A DNA stretch of 64,000 nucleotides from Bradyrhizobium sp. SZCCT0148 (GCF_018129985.1 NZ_JAFCKT010000018.1:1-64000), one strand, 5' to 3'; shown: positions 1-8,123, counted from the stretch's first letter. Numbers and translations: made by a program. The notes: generated by a model not told the origin, from the sequence alone.

Positions 1-200
1 CGATGCGATCTGCGTCCACCGCCGCCCGGCCCGCGTTCGTGACGATCGCGATACGCCCCTCTTCCTTGGGCCGGGTTAAGGGGACACATACGCCGTTTCC
101 GAAATTCGGTGAAGTGGAGTATTTTCACCGCGTCGCGTTGACCTATGGGTAGGGTGTTTCGCCCGTCGGGCAGCGCGAGGGATTGTGGGTGAGAGGCGCT

Positions 201-515
201 TCAGTCCGGCGCGGTCGGTACTCCCGGATTCTGCGCGGCAGCCTGCGCGGGCTTCGACGGCGGATGGCGGCCGGCCCTGGTTAGATCGCGGCGCAGCGGC
301 AGCGGCGCCGCGTGCAGCGCGAAGGCGATCGCGATCTGCGTCCTGTTCTGGAGCCGGTATTTGCGCATGATGTTGCCGATATGCGCCCGCACCGTGTTTT
401 CCGAAATCTTGAGTTCGTAGGCGATGTTCTTGTTCTGCAGCCCACGAGCGATCAACATCATCAGCTCTCGTTCGCGCGGTGTCGGTGTAATCGAATCCCT
501 CGGATCTGCGCTCAT
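201..515 (-). CDS. Stand-alone LuxR/GerE-type HTH regulator
   Basis: A 104-residue protein made almost entirely of one LuxR-type DNA-binding domain: an LTPRERELMMLIARG-like first helix, then KNIAYELKISENTVRAHI as the helix-turn-helix. There is no receiver or ligand-binding domain, so any signal input must come from elsewhere. The last 35 residues are Pro/Ala-rich and look disordered. I chose the ATG at 513-515 because GAGGAG lies seven bases upstream; an in-frame ATG at 540-542 is also possible. It is 51 nt downstream of the MacB-like permease on the same strand and probably the last gene of that operon. The DNA-binding role is known for the family; its targets are unknown. Confidence 0.8.
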   Translation of the reverse strand: MSADPRDSITPTPRERELMMLIARGLQNKNIAYELKISENTVRAHIGNIMRKYRLQNRTQIAIAFALHAAPLPLRRDLTRAGRHPPSKPAQAAAQNPGVPTAPD

Positions 516-566
516 GGTTGGCTCCTCGCTGGTCTTCCGCATGATGTGGCCGCCTGCGGCATCTTC

Positions 567-1790
567 TCACTCCGTTTTGAGCGCCTCGATCGGGCTGAGC
601 TTGGATGCTTTGTGGGCGGGGTAGAAACCGAAGATGAGGCCGGTGGCGATCGAGAAGACGAGGGCAAGGGCGATCGCCTGACCATCGATCGAGGTGATCC
701 ACCCGGCCATGCGGGCGACCGTCATCGAAAGCGTGACTCCGCCGGCGACGCCGATGGCGCCGCCGAGCAGGCAGAGCACCAGCGCCTCGCAGAGAAACTG
801 CAGACGGATGTCGCGCATCCGCCCGCCGAGCGCGCGGCGGATTCCGATCTCCCGCGTGCGTTCCGTGACCGACACGATCATGACGTTCATGATGCTGATG
901 CCGCCGACCAGCAGCGAAACCGAGGCGATGGCGACGAGCAGCAGTGCGACGGTGCGGATCGCGCCCTGCTGCGCTTCCATGGCGGCGGCAGGATCCTGGA
1001 CCTTGAAGTCGTCCTCCTGGCCTGCGGGGACACGGTGGCGCTGGCGCAGCAGGTTCTCGATCTCCGATCGCGCGCCCGCCATCTGCCCGTCGCCGGCGAC
1101 CTTGGCGATGATGTAGGCGACCGAATCCCGGTTGATGTTGCTGGCACTGCCGAGGAAGCGCAGCTTGGCGGTGGAGAGCGGCACGAAGGCGACGTCGTCC
1201 TGCGCGGGGTCCTTGCGGTCGAGAACGCCAACCACCTCCAGCGGGACCTTCATGATCCGGATCTGAGCACCGATCGGGTCCTCGCCGGCCGTGAACAGTT
1301 CGCGTGCGACCCTGTTTCCGAGGATCACGACCTTGCCCGCGCCGGCCTCTTCAGCGTTGGAAAAATAGCGGCCTGCGGCGAGTTGCCAGTCACGCACCAT
1401 GAAATGGGCCGTCGTGGTGCCGTTGATCGTCGTGTTCCAATTCTTGCTCTCGTGGATGACCTGCGCAGTGCCGGCGATCGAGCCGGCGGCGGCCTGGATT
1501 TCGGGAATCTGCTCGAGGATGGCCTGCACGTCGCTCTCGGTCATCGTCAGCTTGCTGCCGTCCTTGAGACGCACGCCACCCTGGTAAGCCGCGCCCGGGG
1601 TGATCATCAGCACGTTGGCACCGATCGAGCGGATCTGCTCCTGAAGGCGCAGCTGTGCGCCGGCACCGATCGCAAACACCGTCACGATGGAGGCGACACC
1701 GATCACGATGCCGAGCATGGTGAGGAAGCTGCGCAGCGGGTTGAGCCGCAGGGCGTGCAGAGCGATCTGGAAGCCTTGGAGCATCGTCAT
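567..1790 (-). CDS. MacB/FtsX-family ABC transporter permease
   Basis: A 407-residue inner-membrane permease of the MacB_PCD-FtsX type. The N-terminal segment around residues 20-45 is the first membrane helix, followed by a large periplasmic core. The C-terminal part carries three hydrophobic helices and the motif SVTERTREIGIRRALG typical of FtsX permeases. In E. coli the ATPase and permease of MacB are one chain; here they are separate genes. Its start overlaps the ATPase stop by four bases, so the two are translationally coupled. Probable role: mechanotransmission driving efflux of a peptide, lipid or macrolide-like substrate through the adjacent adaptor. No outer-membrane TolC partner is in the window and the substrate cannot be read from sequence. 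Confidence 0.9.
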   Translation of the reverse strand: MTMLQGFQIALHALRLNPLRSFLTMLGIVIGVASIVTVFAIGAGAQLRLQEQIRSIGANVLMITPGAAYQGGVRLKDGSKLTMTESDVQAILEQIPEIQAAAGSIAGTAQVIHESKNWNTTINGTTTAHFMVRDWQLAAGRYFSNAEEAGAGKVVILGNRVARELFTAGEDPIGAQIRIMKVPLEVVGVLDRKDPAQDDVAFVPLSTAKLRFLGSASNINRDSVAYIIAKVAGDGQMAGARSEIENLLRQRHRVPAGQEDDFKVQDPAAAMEAQQGAIRTVALLLVAIASVSLLVGGISIMNVMIVSVTERTREIGIRRALGGRMRDIRLQFLCEALVLCLLGGAIGVAGGVTLSMTVARMAGWITSIDGQAIALALVFSIATGLIFGFYPAHKASKLSPIEALKTE

Positions 1791-2512
1791 GGCGCAACGC
1801 TCCGTTTCGGCAGGACCATGGCCTGGGTTTCGTCGGCGACGAGCTCGCCGTCATGAAGCCGGATGGTGCGCCGGCATTGCGTCGCGATGCCAGGATCATG
1901 CGTGATCATCACGATGGTCTGGCCGGTCTGGTTGAGCGCGGCGAACAGGGCCAGGATCTCGGCCCCGGTGCGGCTGTCGAGCGCGCCGGTCGGCTCATCG
2001 GCGAGCACGATCAGCGGGGAGGCGATCAGTGCACGCGCAATCGCGACGCGCTGCTGCTCGCCGCCGGAGAGCTGCCGCGGGAAATGATGGGCCCGGTGCA
2101 GCATGCCGACGGCCCGAAGGCTTTGCTCGGCCCGGGCTAGGCGCTCCTTGCGGCTGATGCCGCAATAGACCAGCGGCAGCGCGACGTTCTCGATCGCGTC
2201 GTGGCGGGCCAGCAGATTGTAGGACTGGAACACGAAGCCGATGCTGCGGGCCCGCAAGGACGAGCGGCGATCTTCCGAGAGGCCGGCGACGTCCGCGCCC
2301 TGAAGGTAGATCGCGCCTTCGCTCGGCAGGTCGAGCAGGCCGATCATGTTCATCAATGTCGACTTGCCGGAGCCGGACGGTCCCATCACCGCTGCGATCT
2401 CGCCTTGCGCGATGTCGAAGCTGACATTACGCACCGCTGTCACCGCGATCCCGTCGGTGCGATAGGTTCTGCTGACCGAGCGGAGGCTGATGAGGGGCGG
2501 GGAGGCAGTCAT
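1787..2512 (-). CDS. MacB/LolD-type ABC transporter ATPase
   Basis: A 241-residue ABC ATPase with Walker A GPSGSGKST (residues 44-52), signature LSGGE (148-152) and Walker B LIVLADEP (167-174). This is the normal length for the LolD/MacB-type half-transporter subfamily. It lies between the adaptor gene (4-nt ATGA overlap) and the permease gene (4-nt overlap), so the three form a tightly coupled tripartite efflux operon. All catalytic motifs are intact. It should power the FtsX-like permease from the cytoplasmic face. Family assignment is firm; the cargo is not known. Confidence 0.93.
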   Translation of the reverse strand: MTASPPLISLRSVSRTYRTDGIAVTAVRNVSFDIAQGEIAAVMGPSGSGKSTLMNMIGLLDLPSEGAIYLQGADVAGLSEDRRSSLRARSIGFVFQSYNLLARHDAIENVALPLVYCGISRKERLARAEQSLRAVGMLHRAHHFPRQLSGGEQQRVAIARALIASPLIVLADEPTGALDSRTGAEILALFAALNQTGQTIVMITHDPGIATQCRRTIRLHDGELVADETQAMVLPKRSVAP

Positions 2513-3939
2513 GATCCGAACCTGATTCCGAGGAATTCAAAGCCTGCGGAGCGAATGGCCTGGCCGACCGCGACCTGGCTGCCTTCGTCGAGATCTCCGC
2601 TTTTGAGCGCAACCTGCTCGGTGCCGGCCGTGCCGACCGTCACGGCGATCCGCTGCAGCGAGCCGCTCGCGGTGCGCACCCAGACCCCGCTCTGCGAGCC
2701 GGCCGGGGCCGCCCGCGTGCCGGAAGGCTGGAAGCGCAGCGCGGCAAGCGGCACCTTCAGGACGTCGTCCTGCCGATCGATCACGATCTTCACCAGGGCG
2801 GTCATGCCGGGAAGCAACGCGCCGTCGAGATTCGAGGTTGCCAGCACGACGGTATAGGTGACGACGTGCTGCTGGGTCTGCGGTGCCTTGCGCACCTGCC
2901 GTACCACCGCCTCGAAGCGGCGGTCGGGATAGGCGTCGACGGTGAAATGGGCGCGCTGGCCGGAAGCGATCCGGCCGATATCGGCTTCGTCGACCTGGGC
3001 GTGGATCTCCATGTCTTCAAGGCGGTGGGCGACCACGAAGGTGGTGCGCGATTCCAGGCCGACCGCGAGCGTCTGGCCTTCGTTGACGAACCTGCCGACG
3101 ACGACGCCGTCGATCGGCGAGCGGATCACCGTGCGGTCGAGATCGGCCTGGGCTGCAGCGAGCACGGCCGCCTTCTCCGGCACGGCCATTCGTGCCTGCT
3201 GCAGCTCCGCCTCGATGCGGCGGACATCGGCTTGCGCACCCTCCACCGAATAGGAGTTGAGCGACATCAGCACCTCGGCCTCGCGCTCCTGGGCGAGGCG
3301 AGCGGTGAACTCCGTCTGCGCGTCATCGACCGTCGTCGTCGCCACCACGTTCTGCGACTGCAGCGCCAGCTTGCGCTGCAGGGTCTTCTGCGCCGAGGAT
3401 TTCACGGCCTGTGCGCTTTCGAGCTTGGCGGCGAGCACGTCGCGGCTGCCCCTGGCGTTTTGCAGGTCGATCCTGGCGCGATCAAGCTTGGCCCTGGCGA
3501 TGTCGACCAGGGAATCGGCGACCGCAAGAGAGGCGCGGGCTTCGTCGACCTTGGCGGCAAAGCTGCGCGGGTCGATCAGGGCGAGCGGCTGGTCCCTGGC
3601 AACGGTATCGTTGAAGTCGACATAGACCCGGGCCAGCTGCCCGGACAGTTGGGAGCCGACCTCGATCGTCTTGACCGGCTGCAGGGCGCCGGTGACGGTG
3701 ACGGTCTGCTCGATGCTGCCGCGCTGGATCGCGGCGTAGCGGAACACGGGTGCGTCCGATCCGAAGGTCGGCGCGTCGCGCCCTCGGGGGACGAGAAGCT
3801 GCCTGGTCGTCTCGTAAACGCGCGTCGCACCGTTCGTCGCGCTCTTGGCTGCGCCGGTAACAGCATCCGCCCCCATGGCAACGGCCACGGCAAGGCAACA
3901 CGCAGTTCCCAGCAACGCAATTGCTGACACAAATCGCAT
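2509..3939 (-). CDS. HlyD/MacA-type periplasmic adaptor protein
   Basis: A 476-residue membrane-fusion protein. From the ATG at 3937-3939 the product begins with a hydrophobic signal or anchor (about residues 4-26). Next come the barrel-sandwich half (VGSQLSGQLARVYVDFNDTV), a long alpha-helical hairpin rich in Ala/Gln/Arg (about residues 115-250), the second lipoyl half (VIRSPIDGVVVGRFVNEGQT) and a beta-barrel/MPD end. It should bridge the inner-membrane permease encoded downstream to an outer-membrane channel. A longer reading frame continues upstream to 4035, but the extra 32 residues are not signal-like, so I prefer 3939. First gene of the export operon. Confidence 0.88.
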   Translation of the reverse strand: MRFVSAIALLGTACCLAVAVAMGADAVTGAAKSATNGATRVYETTRQLLVPRGRDAPTFGSDAPVFRYAAIQRGSIEQTVTVTGALQPVKTIEVGSQLSGQLARVYVDFNDTVARDQPLALIDPRSFAAKVDEARASLAVADSLVDIARAKLDRARIDLQNARGSRDVLAAKLESAQAVKSSAQKTLQRKLALQSQNVVATTTVDDAQTEFTARLAQEREAEVLMSLNSYSVEGAQADVRRIEAELQQARMAVPEKAAVLAAAQADLDRTVIRSPIDGVVVGRFVNEGQTLAVGLESRTTFVVAHRLEDMEIHAQVDEADIGRIASGQRAHFTVDAYPDRRFEAVVRQVRKAPQTQQHVVTYTVVLATSNLDGALLPGMTALVKIVIDRQDDVLKVPLAALRFQPSGTRAAPAGSQSGVWVRTASGSLQRIAVTVGTAGTEQVALKSGDLDEGSQVAVGQAIRSAGFEFLGIRFGS

Positions 3940-4536
3940 ATTAAAAGCCCCCGTTTGACCGAACAGGCACCGCCGGAGGAACAACCTGAAATGGTGAGAG
4001 TATGAAGTTCGCCCCAGGCGATCATCGCGTCTCAATACTATGTCGCCGTTCTTAACGCGACGGACGGGCGCGCTCCATGATTAAAAAGTAAAGTTCGCGC
4101 AGCGCCACTATTCGTGACTTGAAGACAATGGATACCGGGCGTATCGATATGAGGCGCGCGGTATCGAACTCGATAAGCCGACCGAACGTCCCGTATGGTC
4201 TGGCCGAAAGCGGCCACTTGCCGGCGTTCGCGACGGTGGATGGGTGGCGATGCCATGATCCAGCCGGCGATATCACGACGCAGGAATGCTGCATTCTCGA
4301 TAACAGCCCGCCGCGATCTCGCCGGCGGCACGACCGCATCCTCTCAATCACGAAGCCCGATATGTGAACGCCTTCACTCGTTTCCTGCGCGTGTTGGCTC
4401 TATGAGGTCGAACCGGCGCAGCGCGGCGCCGCGTTCGATCTCCGCAATTCCATCCAAGCACCTTGATCACGCTTGCAAGAAGATTGGACGGCTCGCTGCT
4501 TTTTCATCGAGCCCCAAGCCGGGGAGGCCGTTGCCC
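3940..4536. other. 597-nt gene-free divergent intergenic region
   Basis: This stretch separates the export operon (reading left) from the response regulator (reading right), so it must hold both promoters. Open frames here are short, have low-complexity Arg/Ser compositions and lack ribosome sites. I see no RNA gene, no convincing sigma-70 or sigma-54 promoter and no strong inverted repeat. It is somewhat more AT-rich than the flanking genes. Confidence 0.5.
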
Positions 4537-5181
4537 ATGAGTTCAGGTCAAGCCACAGTTTATATCGTTGATGACGAAGTCCAGATCCGAACCGCGATCG
4601 GAAATCTCTGCGAGGAGACCGGTCATCAGGTGAAGTTGTTTGCGTCGACGGACGAGTTTCTCACGGAGAATATTTCCGCCGGGCCGTCCTGTCTCGTGCT
4701 CGACGTCCGCTTTCCCGGGACGTCGCCGACCGGACTCGAGCTGCAGCGCCGGCTCGCCGACACGGGCGTGTCCATTCCCATCGTCTTCATCAGCGGTCAT
4801 TCGGACGTCCGCGTCTCGGTCGAGGCCATGAAGCGCGGCGCGGTCGAGTTTCTGCCAAAACCCTTCCGGGAGCAGGAGATTCTCGACGCAATCAGGCATG
4901 GCATCGAGCGCGACCGCAGGCGGCTGGAACGCGAGGACAGCATGCGCGAAGCCCGCCAACGCGTCGAGACGCTGACGGCGCGGGAGCATGAGATCATGCT
5001 GCTGATGGCCGAGGGACTCGTCGCCAAGCAGATCGCCGCGCGACTCGGCGTCAGCGAAGTGACGGCGAAGGTGCATCGCGCCAGGATGATGCGAAAGCTG
5101 CAGCTGCGTACGCCGATCGAGGTGGTGCGGCTGATCGACAGCATGGGGCACGAGACCGAGACGCGCGCCGGTGCGGAATAG
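4537..5181 (+). CDS. FixJ/NarL-type two-component response regulator
   Basis: A 214-residue regulator. The N-terminal receiver has the acidic pair D12/D13, phospho-acceptor D56 (in LVLDVRFPG) and the conserved Lys in FLPKPF near residue 108. It is followed by a linker helix and a LuxR-type HTH (LTAREHEIMLLMAEG ... VSEVTAKVHRARMMRKL, about residues 146-205). The start at 4537 has GGGGAGG upstream. No histidine kinase is adjacent. It is the gene immediately upstream of the curlin-repeat cluster, on the same strand with a 176-nt gap. By analogy with CsgD, which is also receiver-LuxR, it may control that cluster; this is inference from position only. Confidence 0.88.
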   Translation: MSSGQATVYIVDDEVQIRTAIGNLCEETGHQVKLFASTDEFLTENISAGPSCLVLDVRFPGTSPTGLELQRRLADTGVSIPIVFISGHSDVRVSVEAMKRGAVEFLPKPFREQEILDAIRHGIERDRRRLEREDSMREARQRVETLTAREHEIMLLMAEGLVAKQIAARLGVSEVTAKVHRARMMRKLQLRTPIEVVRLIDSMGHETETRAGAE

Positions 5182-5276
5182 CGCTGCTGCGGCCTTCACG
5201 GGCCTGCATTTCGCACGACGTCTAGTCCGTACCGATTAGCATGAACTGCAGTCTGTCGCGCAGGCAAGGACCGGTT

Positions 5277-5340
5277 CAAAGTTGTCCTTACGATGTCGGC
5301 CTCTTCTAAGACGGCATCCGAACCCAGTCAGACAACTTTG
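5277..5340 (+). promoter_or_regulatory. Structured leader or operator before the curlin-repeat cluster
   Basis: Two perfect 10-base arms, CAAAGTTGTC (5277-5286) and GACAACTTTG (5331-5340), bracket 44 nt that contain a second nested hairpin (GATGTCG pairing with CGGCATC, one G-U). The right arm ends four bases before the AAAGGA ribosome site of the first curlin-repeat gene. It could be a folded 5' leader that controls ribosome access, or paired binding sites for a regulator such as the upstream FixJ-type protein. The arms are seen directly; the function is inferred. Confidence 0.5.
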
Positions 5341-5357
5341 CCCGAAAGGAATTCTCC

Positions 5358-5759
5358 ATGCGCAAATTTCTTTTTGCCTCCGTTGCATTGTTCGCCCTGT
5401 CGTCGGCAGCGCAGGCTGCCAACACCGCGACCACGGTACAGGTCGGCGTCGTGAACGGCTCCAGCGTTTCGCAGCAGGGCCTCACCAACGACTCGTCCTC
5501 GACCAGCCAGCTCGGCCTCGTCAACAGCGCGTCCACGATGCAGGGCACCAGCTCCGCCTCGCTCAACAACGGCAGCACGGTCAACCAGATCGGCGTGCAG
5601 AACTCGGCGACCACCGGCCAGGTAGCGTTCGGCAACAACTCCAGCGGGATCACCCAGAATTCGTTCGGGCCCGCCGCGCTGCAGAACAACGCCGCCGCCG
5701 TCGGCCAGCTCAGCGTGTTCGGCACGAACGGCAGCACCGTCTCGCAGACGGCGCACTGA
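5358..5759 (+). CDS. Secreted curlin-repeat-like protein 1
   Basis: A 133-residue protein with a clear Sec signal peptide (MRKFLFASVALFALSSAAQA, cleaved after AQA). The mature part is nearly all Ser, Thr, Asn, Gln, Gly and Ala. It contains recurrent units of the form Q-x-G-x-x-N-(x)4-S-x-x-x-Q, for example QVGVVNGSSVSQQG and QIGVQNSATTGQ. This spacing is the hallmark of curlin repeats in CsgA/CsgB amyloid subunits. A good ribosome site (AAAGGA) precedes the ATG. First of five same-strand genes with gaps of about 12-120 nt. Likely an extracellular fibre or adhesin subunit. Repeat identity is seen by eye; assembly into amyloid is inference. Confidence 0.8.
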   Translation: MRKFLFASVALFALSSAAQAANTATTVQVGVVNGSSVSQQGLTNDSSSTSQLGLVNSASTMQGTSSASLNNGSTVNQIGVQNSATTGQVAFGNNSSGITQNSFGPAALQNNAAAVGQLSVFGTNGSTVSQTAH

Positions 5760-5876
5760 GGCACGTATCGTACGGCCGGACGCACCTGATGCGGTGCGTC
5801 CGGACCGTTCTCGAAGTACCGCAACCGGCCGGCCGATCAATTGCGACGGCTCGCTTCATCTCGCGGAGGACATGAC

Positions 5877-6269
5877 ATGCGGATCACCTATTTCATTGCA
5901 ACGGCCACGGCGCTCTGCGCGCTGACGGCTGCCGATGCACAGGCCGGCAACAGCGCCAGCGTGCTGCAGTTCGGAACCACCAACACTTCGTTCATTTCGC
6001 AGAGCGGCGGCACCAGCAACAGCGCCACGACGATGCAGTTCGGGGCGACCAATACCGCGACGACGTTGCAGTCCGGCTCGCTTCTCACCGCCAACACTTC
6101 GGTGATCGGGCAGGGCGGCACGACCGCGACGGCGACCAATATGGCGCTCGCCGGCCAGGTCGGCGGCTCCAATTCGAGCCTGATCGGTCAGATCGGAGCG
6201 AACAACACCGCCGGCGTCGGTCAGCTCGGAATTCTGAATGGCTCGACCATTCTCCAGCAGGCTCCGTGA
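5877..6269 (+). CDS. Secreted curlin-repeat-like protein 2
   Basis: A 130-residue protein with a signal peptide ending AQA near residue 21, followed by at least five curlin-like units (LQFGTTNTSFISQ, MQFGATNTATTLQ, GQIGANNTAGVGQ, QLGILNGSTILQQ). The composition is poor in charged residues, as expected of an amyloid-forming subunit. I chose ATG 5877 over ATG 5872 (different frame) and the longer upstream frame because GGAGG is eight bases upstream and the signal peptide starts here. It is a paralogue of the preceding gene, and the two are probably co-transcribed. No CsgG, CsgE or CsgF homologue is visible in the window to export it. Confidence 0.8.
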   Translation: MRITYFIATATALCALTAADAQAGNSASVLQFGTTNTSFISQSGGTSNSATTMQFGATNTATTLQSGSLLTANTSVIGQGGTTATATNMALAGQVGGSNSSLIGQIGANNTAGVGQLGILNGSTILQQAP

Positions 6270-6295
6270 GCGGACCGAAAGTTGCGAGGCATGTC

Positions 6296-6706
6296 ATGAA
6301 ACACCATCTGGGACGCGCGGGCGCCGTCGCGCTGGCTCTCTGCTCGGTCGGCGCCGGGTCGGCCGGCGCGCAGACCGCCGACATCAAGACCATCGTCTCG
6401 GTCGGCGGGCCTCCGGTCGTGCTGAACCAGACCAGCCAGCTCAACATGGCGGGCGTGTTCATGATCGGCGGCAGCACCAGCGCGACCGTGACGCAGAACG
6501 GCACCAACAACGCGACGGGCGTCCTGCAATTCGGCGGCACGAACTCCGCATCAATCGGGCAGGCGGGGTCCAACAACCTCGCCTTCGTCGGTCAGGTCGG
6601 GCAATCGACGAGCAGCCTGATATCGCAGCTCGGCACGATGAATGCGGGCACGGTGGCGCAATTCGGCACGGTCAACCACTCCACGATCGTCCAGACCGGT
6701 CCGTAA
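6296..6706 (+). CDS. Secreted curlin-repeat-like protein 3
   Basis: A 136-residue secreted protein, signal peptide about residues 1-25 (cleavage after AGA). The mature region has Q/N-G-x-x-N spaced repeats: VTQNGTNNATGVLQFGGTN, IGQAGSNNLAFVGQ, ISQLGTMNAGTVAQFGTVN. It ends IVQTGP, matching the QQAP-like end of the previous paralogue. It begins 26 nt after the preceding stop, so the two are almost certainly in one operon. The repeats fit the curlin/CsgB consensus. Whether it is a major subunit or nucleator cannot be decided from sequence. Confidence 0.8.
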   Translation: MKHHLGRAGAVALALCSVGAGSAGAQTADIKTIVSVGGPPVVLNQTSQLNMAGVFMIGGSTSATVTQNGTNNATGVLQFGGTNSASIGQAGSNNLAFVGQVGQSTSSLISQLGTMNAGTVAQFGTVNHSTIVQTGP

Positions 6707-6748
6707 ATCGCGCGAACTCATCGGCGTCGGAAATCAGGGGGGAGAGCG

Positions 6749-7210
6749 ATGCGGTGTGGCAGAGAGATCTTGAAGCGGGTTCTGGCCGGGGCGGCGTTGC
6801 TGGCTGCCATCGGCGCGGCGACGCCGGCGTCGGCCGGGTCGGTCCAGCGCAGCGTAACCAACCGCAACGTCAGCATCGAAACGATCGTGCAGTTCGGCGA
6901 CAATGTTCAGCCCGTGACGATCGAGGAGAACAGCCGCATCAACATTGCGCGGGTGATCCAGATCGGCGGGACCGGGACGGTGGATGCGACCATCATCCAG
7001 AACGGCACGCGCAATTATGCCAATGTGATCCAGGTGGGCGGCACCACCAATGCGATCATCGGCCAGTCCGGCGTGAGCAATACCGCCGACATTACCCAGA
7101 TCGGCAATTCCACCAACGCGCTCCTGCTCCAGATCGGCGACATGAACAGTGGAGCGGTGAGACAGTTCGGGCGTTTCAATTGGCTGGCGATCTTCCAGTT
7201 CGGCCGATGA
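6749..7210 (+). CDS. Secreted curlin-repeat-like protein 4, possible nucleator
   Basis: A 153-residue secreted protein with a signal peptide ending ASA around residue 29. The mature chain again carries curlin-like units (IIQNGTRNYANVIQVGGTTN, IGQSGVSNTADITQIGNSTN), but it is richer in Arg, Ile and aromatic residues than proteins 1-3. It ends with an unusual Phe/Trp/Arg-rich tail (RQFGRFNWLAIFQFGR). A minor, more hydrophobic and basic member of a curlin set resembles CsgB, the nucleator, more than CsgA; this assignment is tentative. GGGGAGAG precedes the ATG. It shares the operon with its neighbours. Confidence 0.75.
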   Translation: MRCGREILKRVLAGAALLAAIGAATPASAGSVQRSVTNRNVSIETIVQFGDNVQPVTIEENSRINIARVIQIGGTGTVDATIIQNGTRNYANVIQVGGTTNAIIGQSGVSNTADITQIGNSTNALLLQIGDMNSGAVRQFGRFNWLAIFQFGR

Positions 7211-7222
7211 TGGAGGTGAGAG

Positions 7223-7504
7223 ATGAAGTTGCTCCTGCTCGCATCCGGAATAGGACTCATGAGCGTGATCGCGGCCGCGCCGGCGGGCGCTGACGATGGT
7301 CACACCACGGTGGTCCAGGACGAGAACGGCACATCGGTGATCACGCAAAGCGGTGATCCCGCGCAGGCCGAGGTCAAAATCGAGAAGGAGCCCGGGCGTA
7401 CGACGGTCTATCGCCGCAGCGGCGGCAACACCGCGATCGTGACGCAGGGCACCGGGAATGCGCAGGACATGCTCGACTGGCTGCGCAAGCAGCAGGGACG
7501 CTGA
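7223..7504 (+). CDS. Small secreted accessory protein of the curlin-repeat cluster
   Basis: A 93-residue protein starting 12 nt after protein 4, with a strong GGAGG ribosome site and a signal peptide cleaved after AGA near residue 23. It has only two degenerate repeat-like units (VVQDENGTSVITQSGD and GNTAIVTQGTGN), separated by a charged stretch (VKIEKEPGRTTVYRR). A basic, possibly helical tail closes it. It could be a capping, chaperone-like or anchoring component. It does not look like CsgC, E, F or G to me, and I cannot name a family. Confidence 0.7.
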   Translation: MKLLLLASGIGLMSVIAAAPAGADDGHTTVVQDENGTSVITQSGDPAQAEVKIEKEPGRTTVYRRSGGNTAIVTQGTGNAQDMLDWLRKQQGR

Positions 7505-7511
7505 CACGTGA

Positions 7512-7542
7512 AGGCCCACCGTCCATGGCGGACGGTGGGCCT
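7512..7542. terminator. Hairpin between convergent genes
   Basis: A perfect 13-bp stem (AGGCCCACCGTCC with its complement) and a five-base ATGGC loop sit 7 nt after the stop of the last curlin-cluster gene, in the gap to the convergent gene at 7557. There is no U-run, but the position and stability suggest a bidirectional terminator. Confidence 0.65.
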
Positions 7543-7556
7543 CGCATGACGCAGCC

Positions 7557-7838
7557 TTACCAGCGATAGCCGCCGGTCAGCGTGCCGTTGTTGTTGCCCT
7601 CGGGGCCGACGTCGCCCTGCGTCGAGCTCGGGGTCGGATGATTGGTGCCGTTGAGGGCGCCGTAGGGCCTCGCGACATCAGGATAATACGCACGCGGTTG
7701 TACCGGCTCATAGGCCGGCGCGGTGCGGTCCCAGCCGGCGCGCGGGCCGTTCCAATCGTAGCCCTGTGCCGAGGCGGCCGCCGTCCCGGCGATGAGGGAT
7801 GCGGTGACGAGCGCGAGGAGTTTCGACTTGTTGTGCAT
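7557..7838 (-). CDS. Small secreted protein of unknown function
   Basis: A 93-residue protein with a signal peptide (MHNKSKLLALVTASLIAGTA, cleaved after ASA). The mature part is rich in Tyr, Pro, Asn and Gly (YDWNGPRAGWDRTAP ... EGNNNGTLTGGYRW). The ATG at 7836-7838 has AAGGAG ten bases upstream, so the longer frame is rejected. Similar short secreted proteins are common in Bradyrhizobium, but I know no function. It converges on the curlin cluster and is not part of its operon. Confidence 0.65.
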   Translation of the reverse strand: MHNKSKLLALVTASLIAGTAAASAQGYDWNGPRAGWDRTAPAYEPVQPRAYYPDVARPYGALNGTNHPTPSSTQGDVGPEGNNNGTLTGGYRW

Positions 7839-8123
7839 TGGAGATGCTCCTTCTTGTGTGTGGGGAAGCAACGGTTGCACTGCGGGAGCGTTCCGGGCCG
7901 GCGTATGGCGGCGCGATCAAACTCCGATCACCTGGTTATGAAGTGCCGTGATGAGGAGGGACGCGCTTCCGACGATTGCGGGCGCTCTTGTCGCACCGGT
8001 TCCCCGCGCCGGGACGGTGCCTTAACCATTAATTAATTATAGGTTTGCGGGGGAGCGACGGGCCGGCCTAGCGTGGCCGAGGGGGGCCGCGATCCGCGTA
8101 AGTCAAACGAGTTGGTGCGTAAC

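Noticed and set aside
1..200. A minus-strand stretch at the window edge translating as EEGRIAIVTNAG, reminiscent of NDP-forming acyl-CoA synthetases
   Set aside because: Only about 25 residues are visible before the window ends and upstream codons give no start or domain; too little to call a gene.
5358..7504. CRISPR-like or tandem DNA repeat array
   Set aside because: The repeats are at protein level with varied codons and spacing; there are no identical DNA repeats with spacers.
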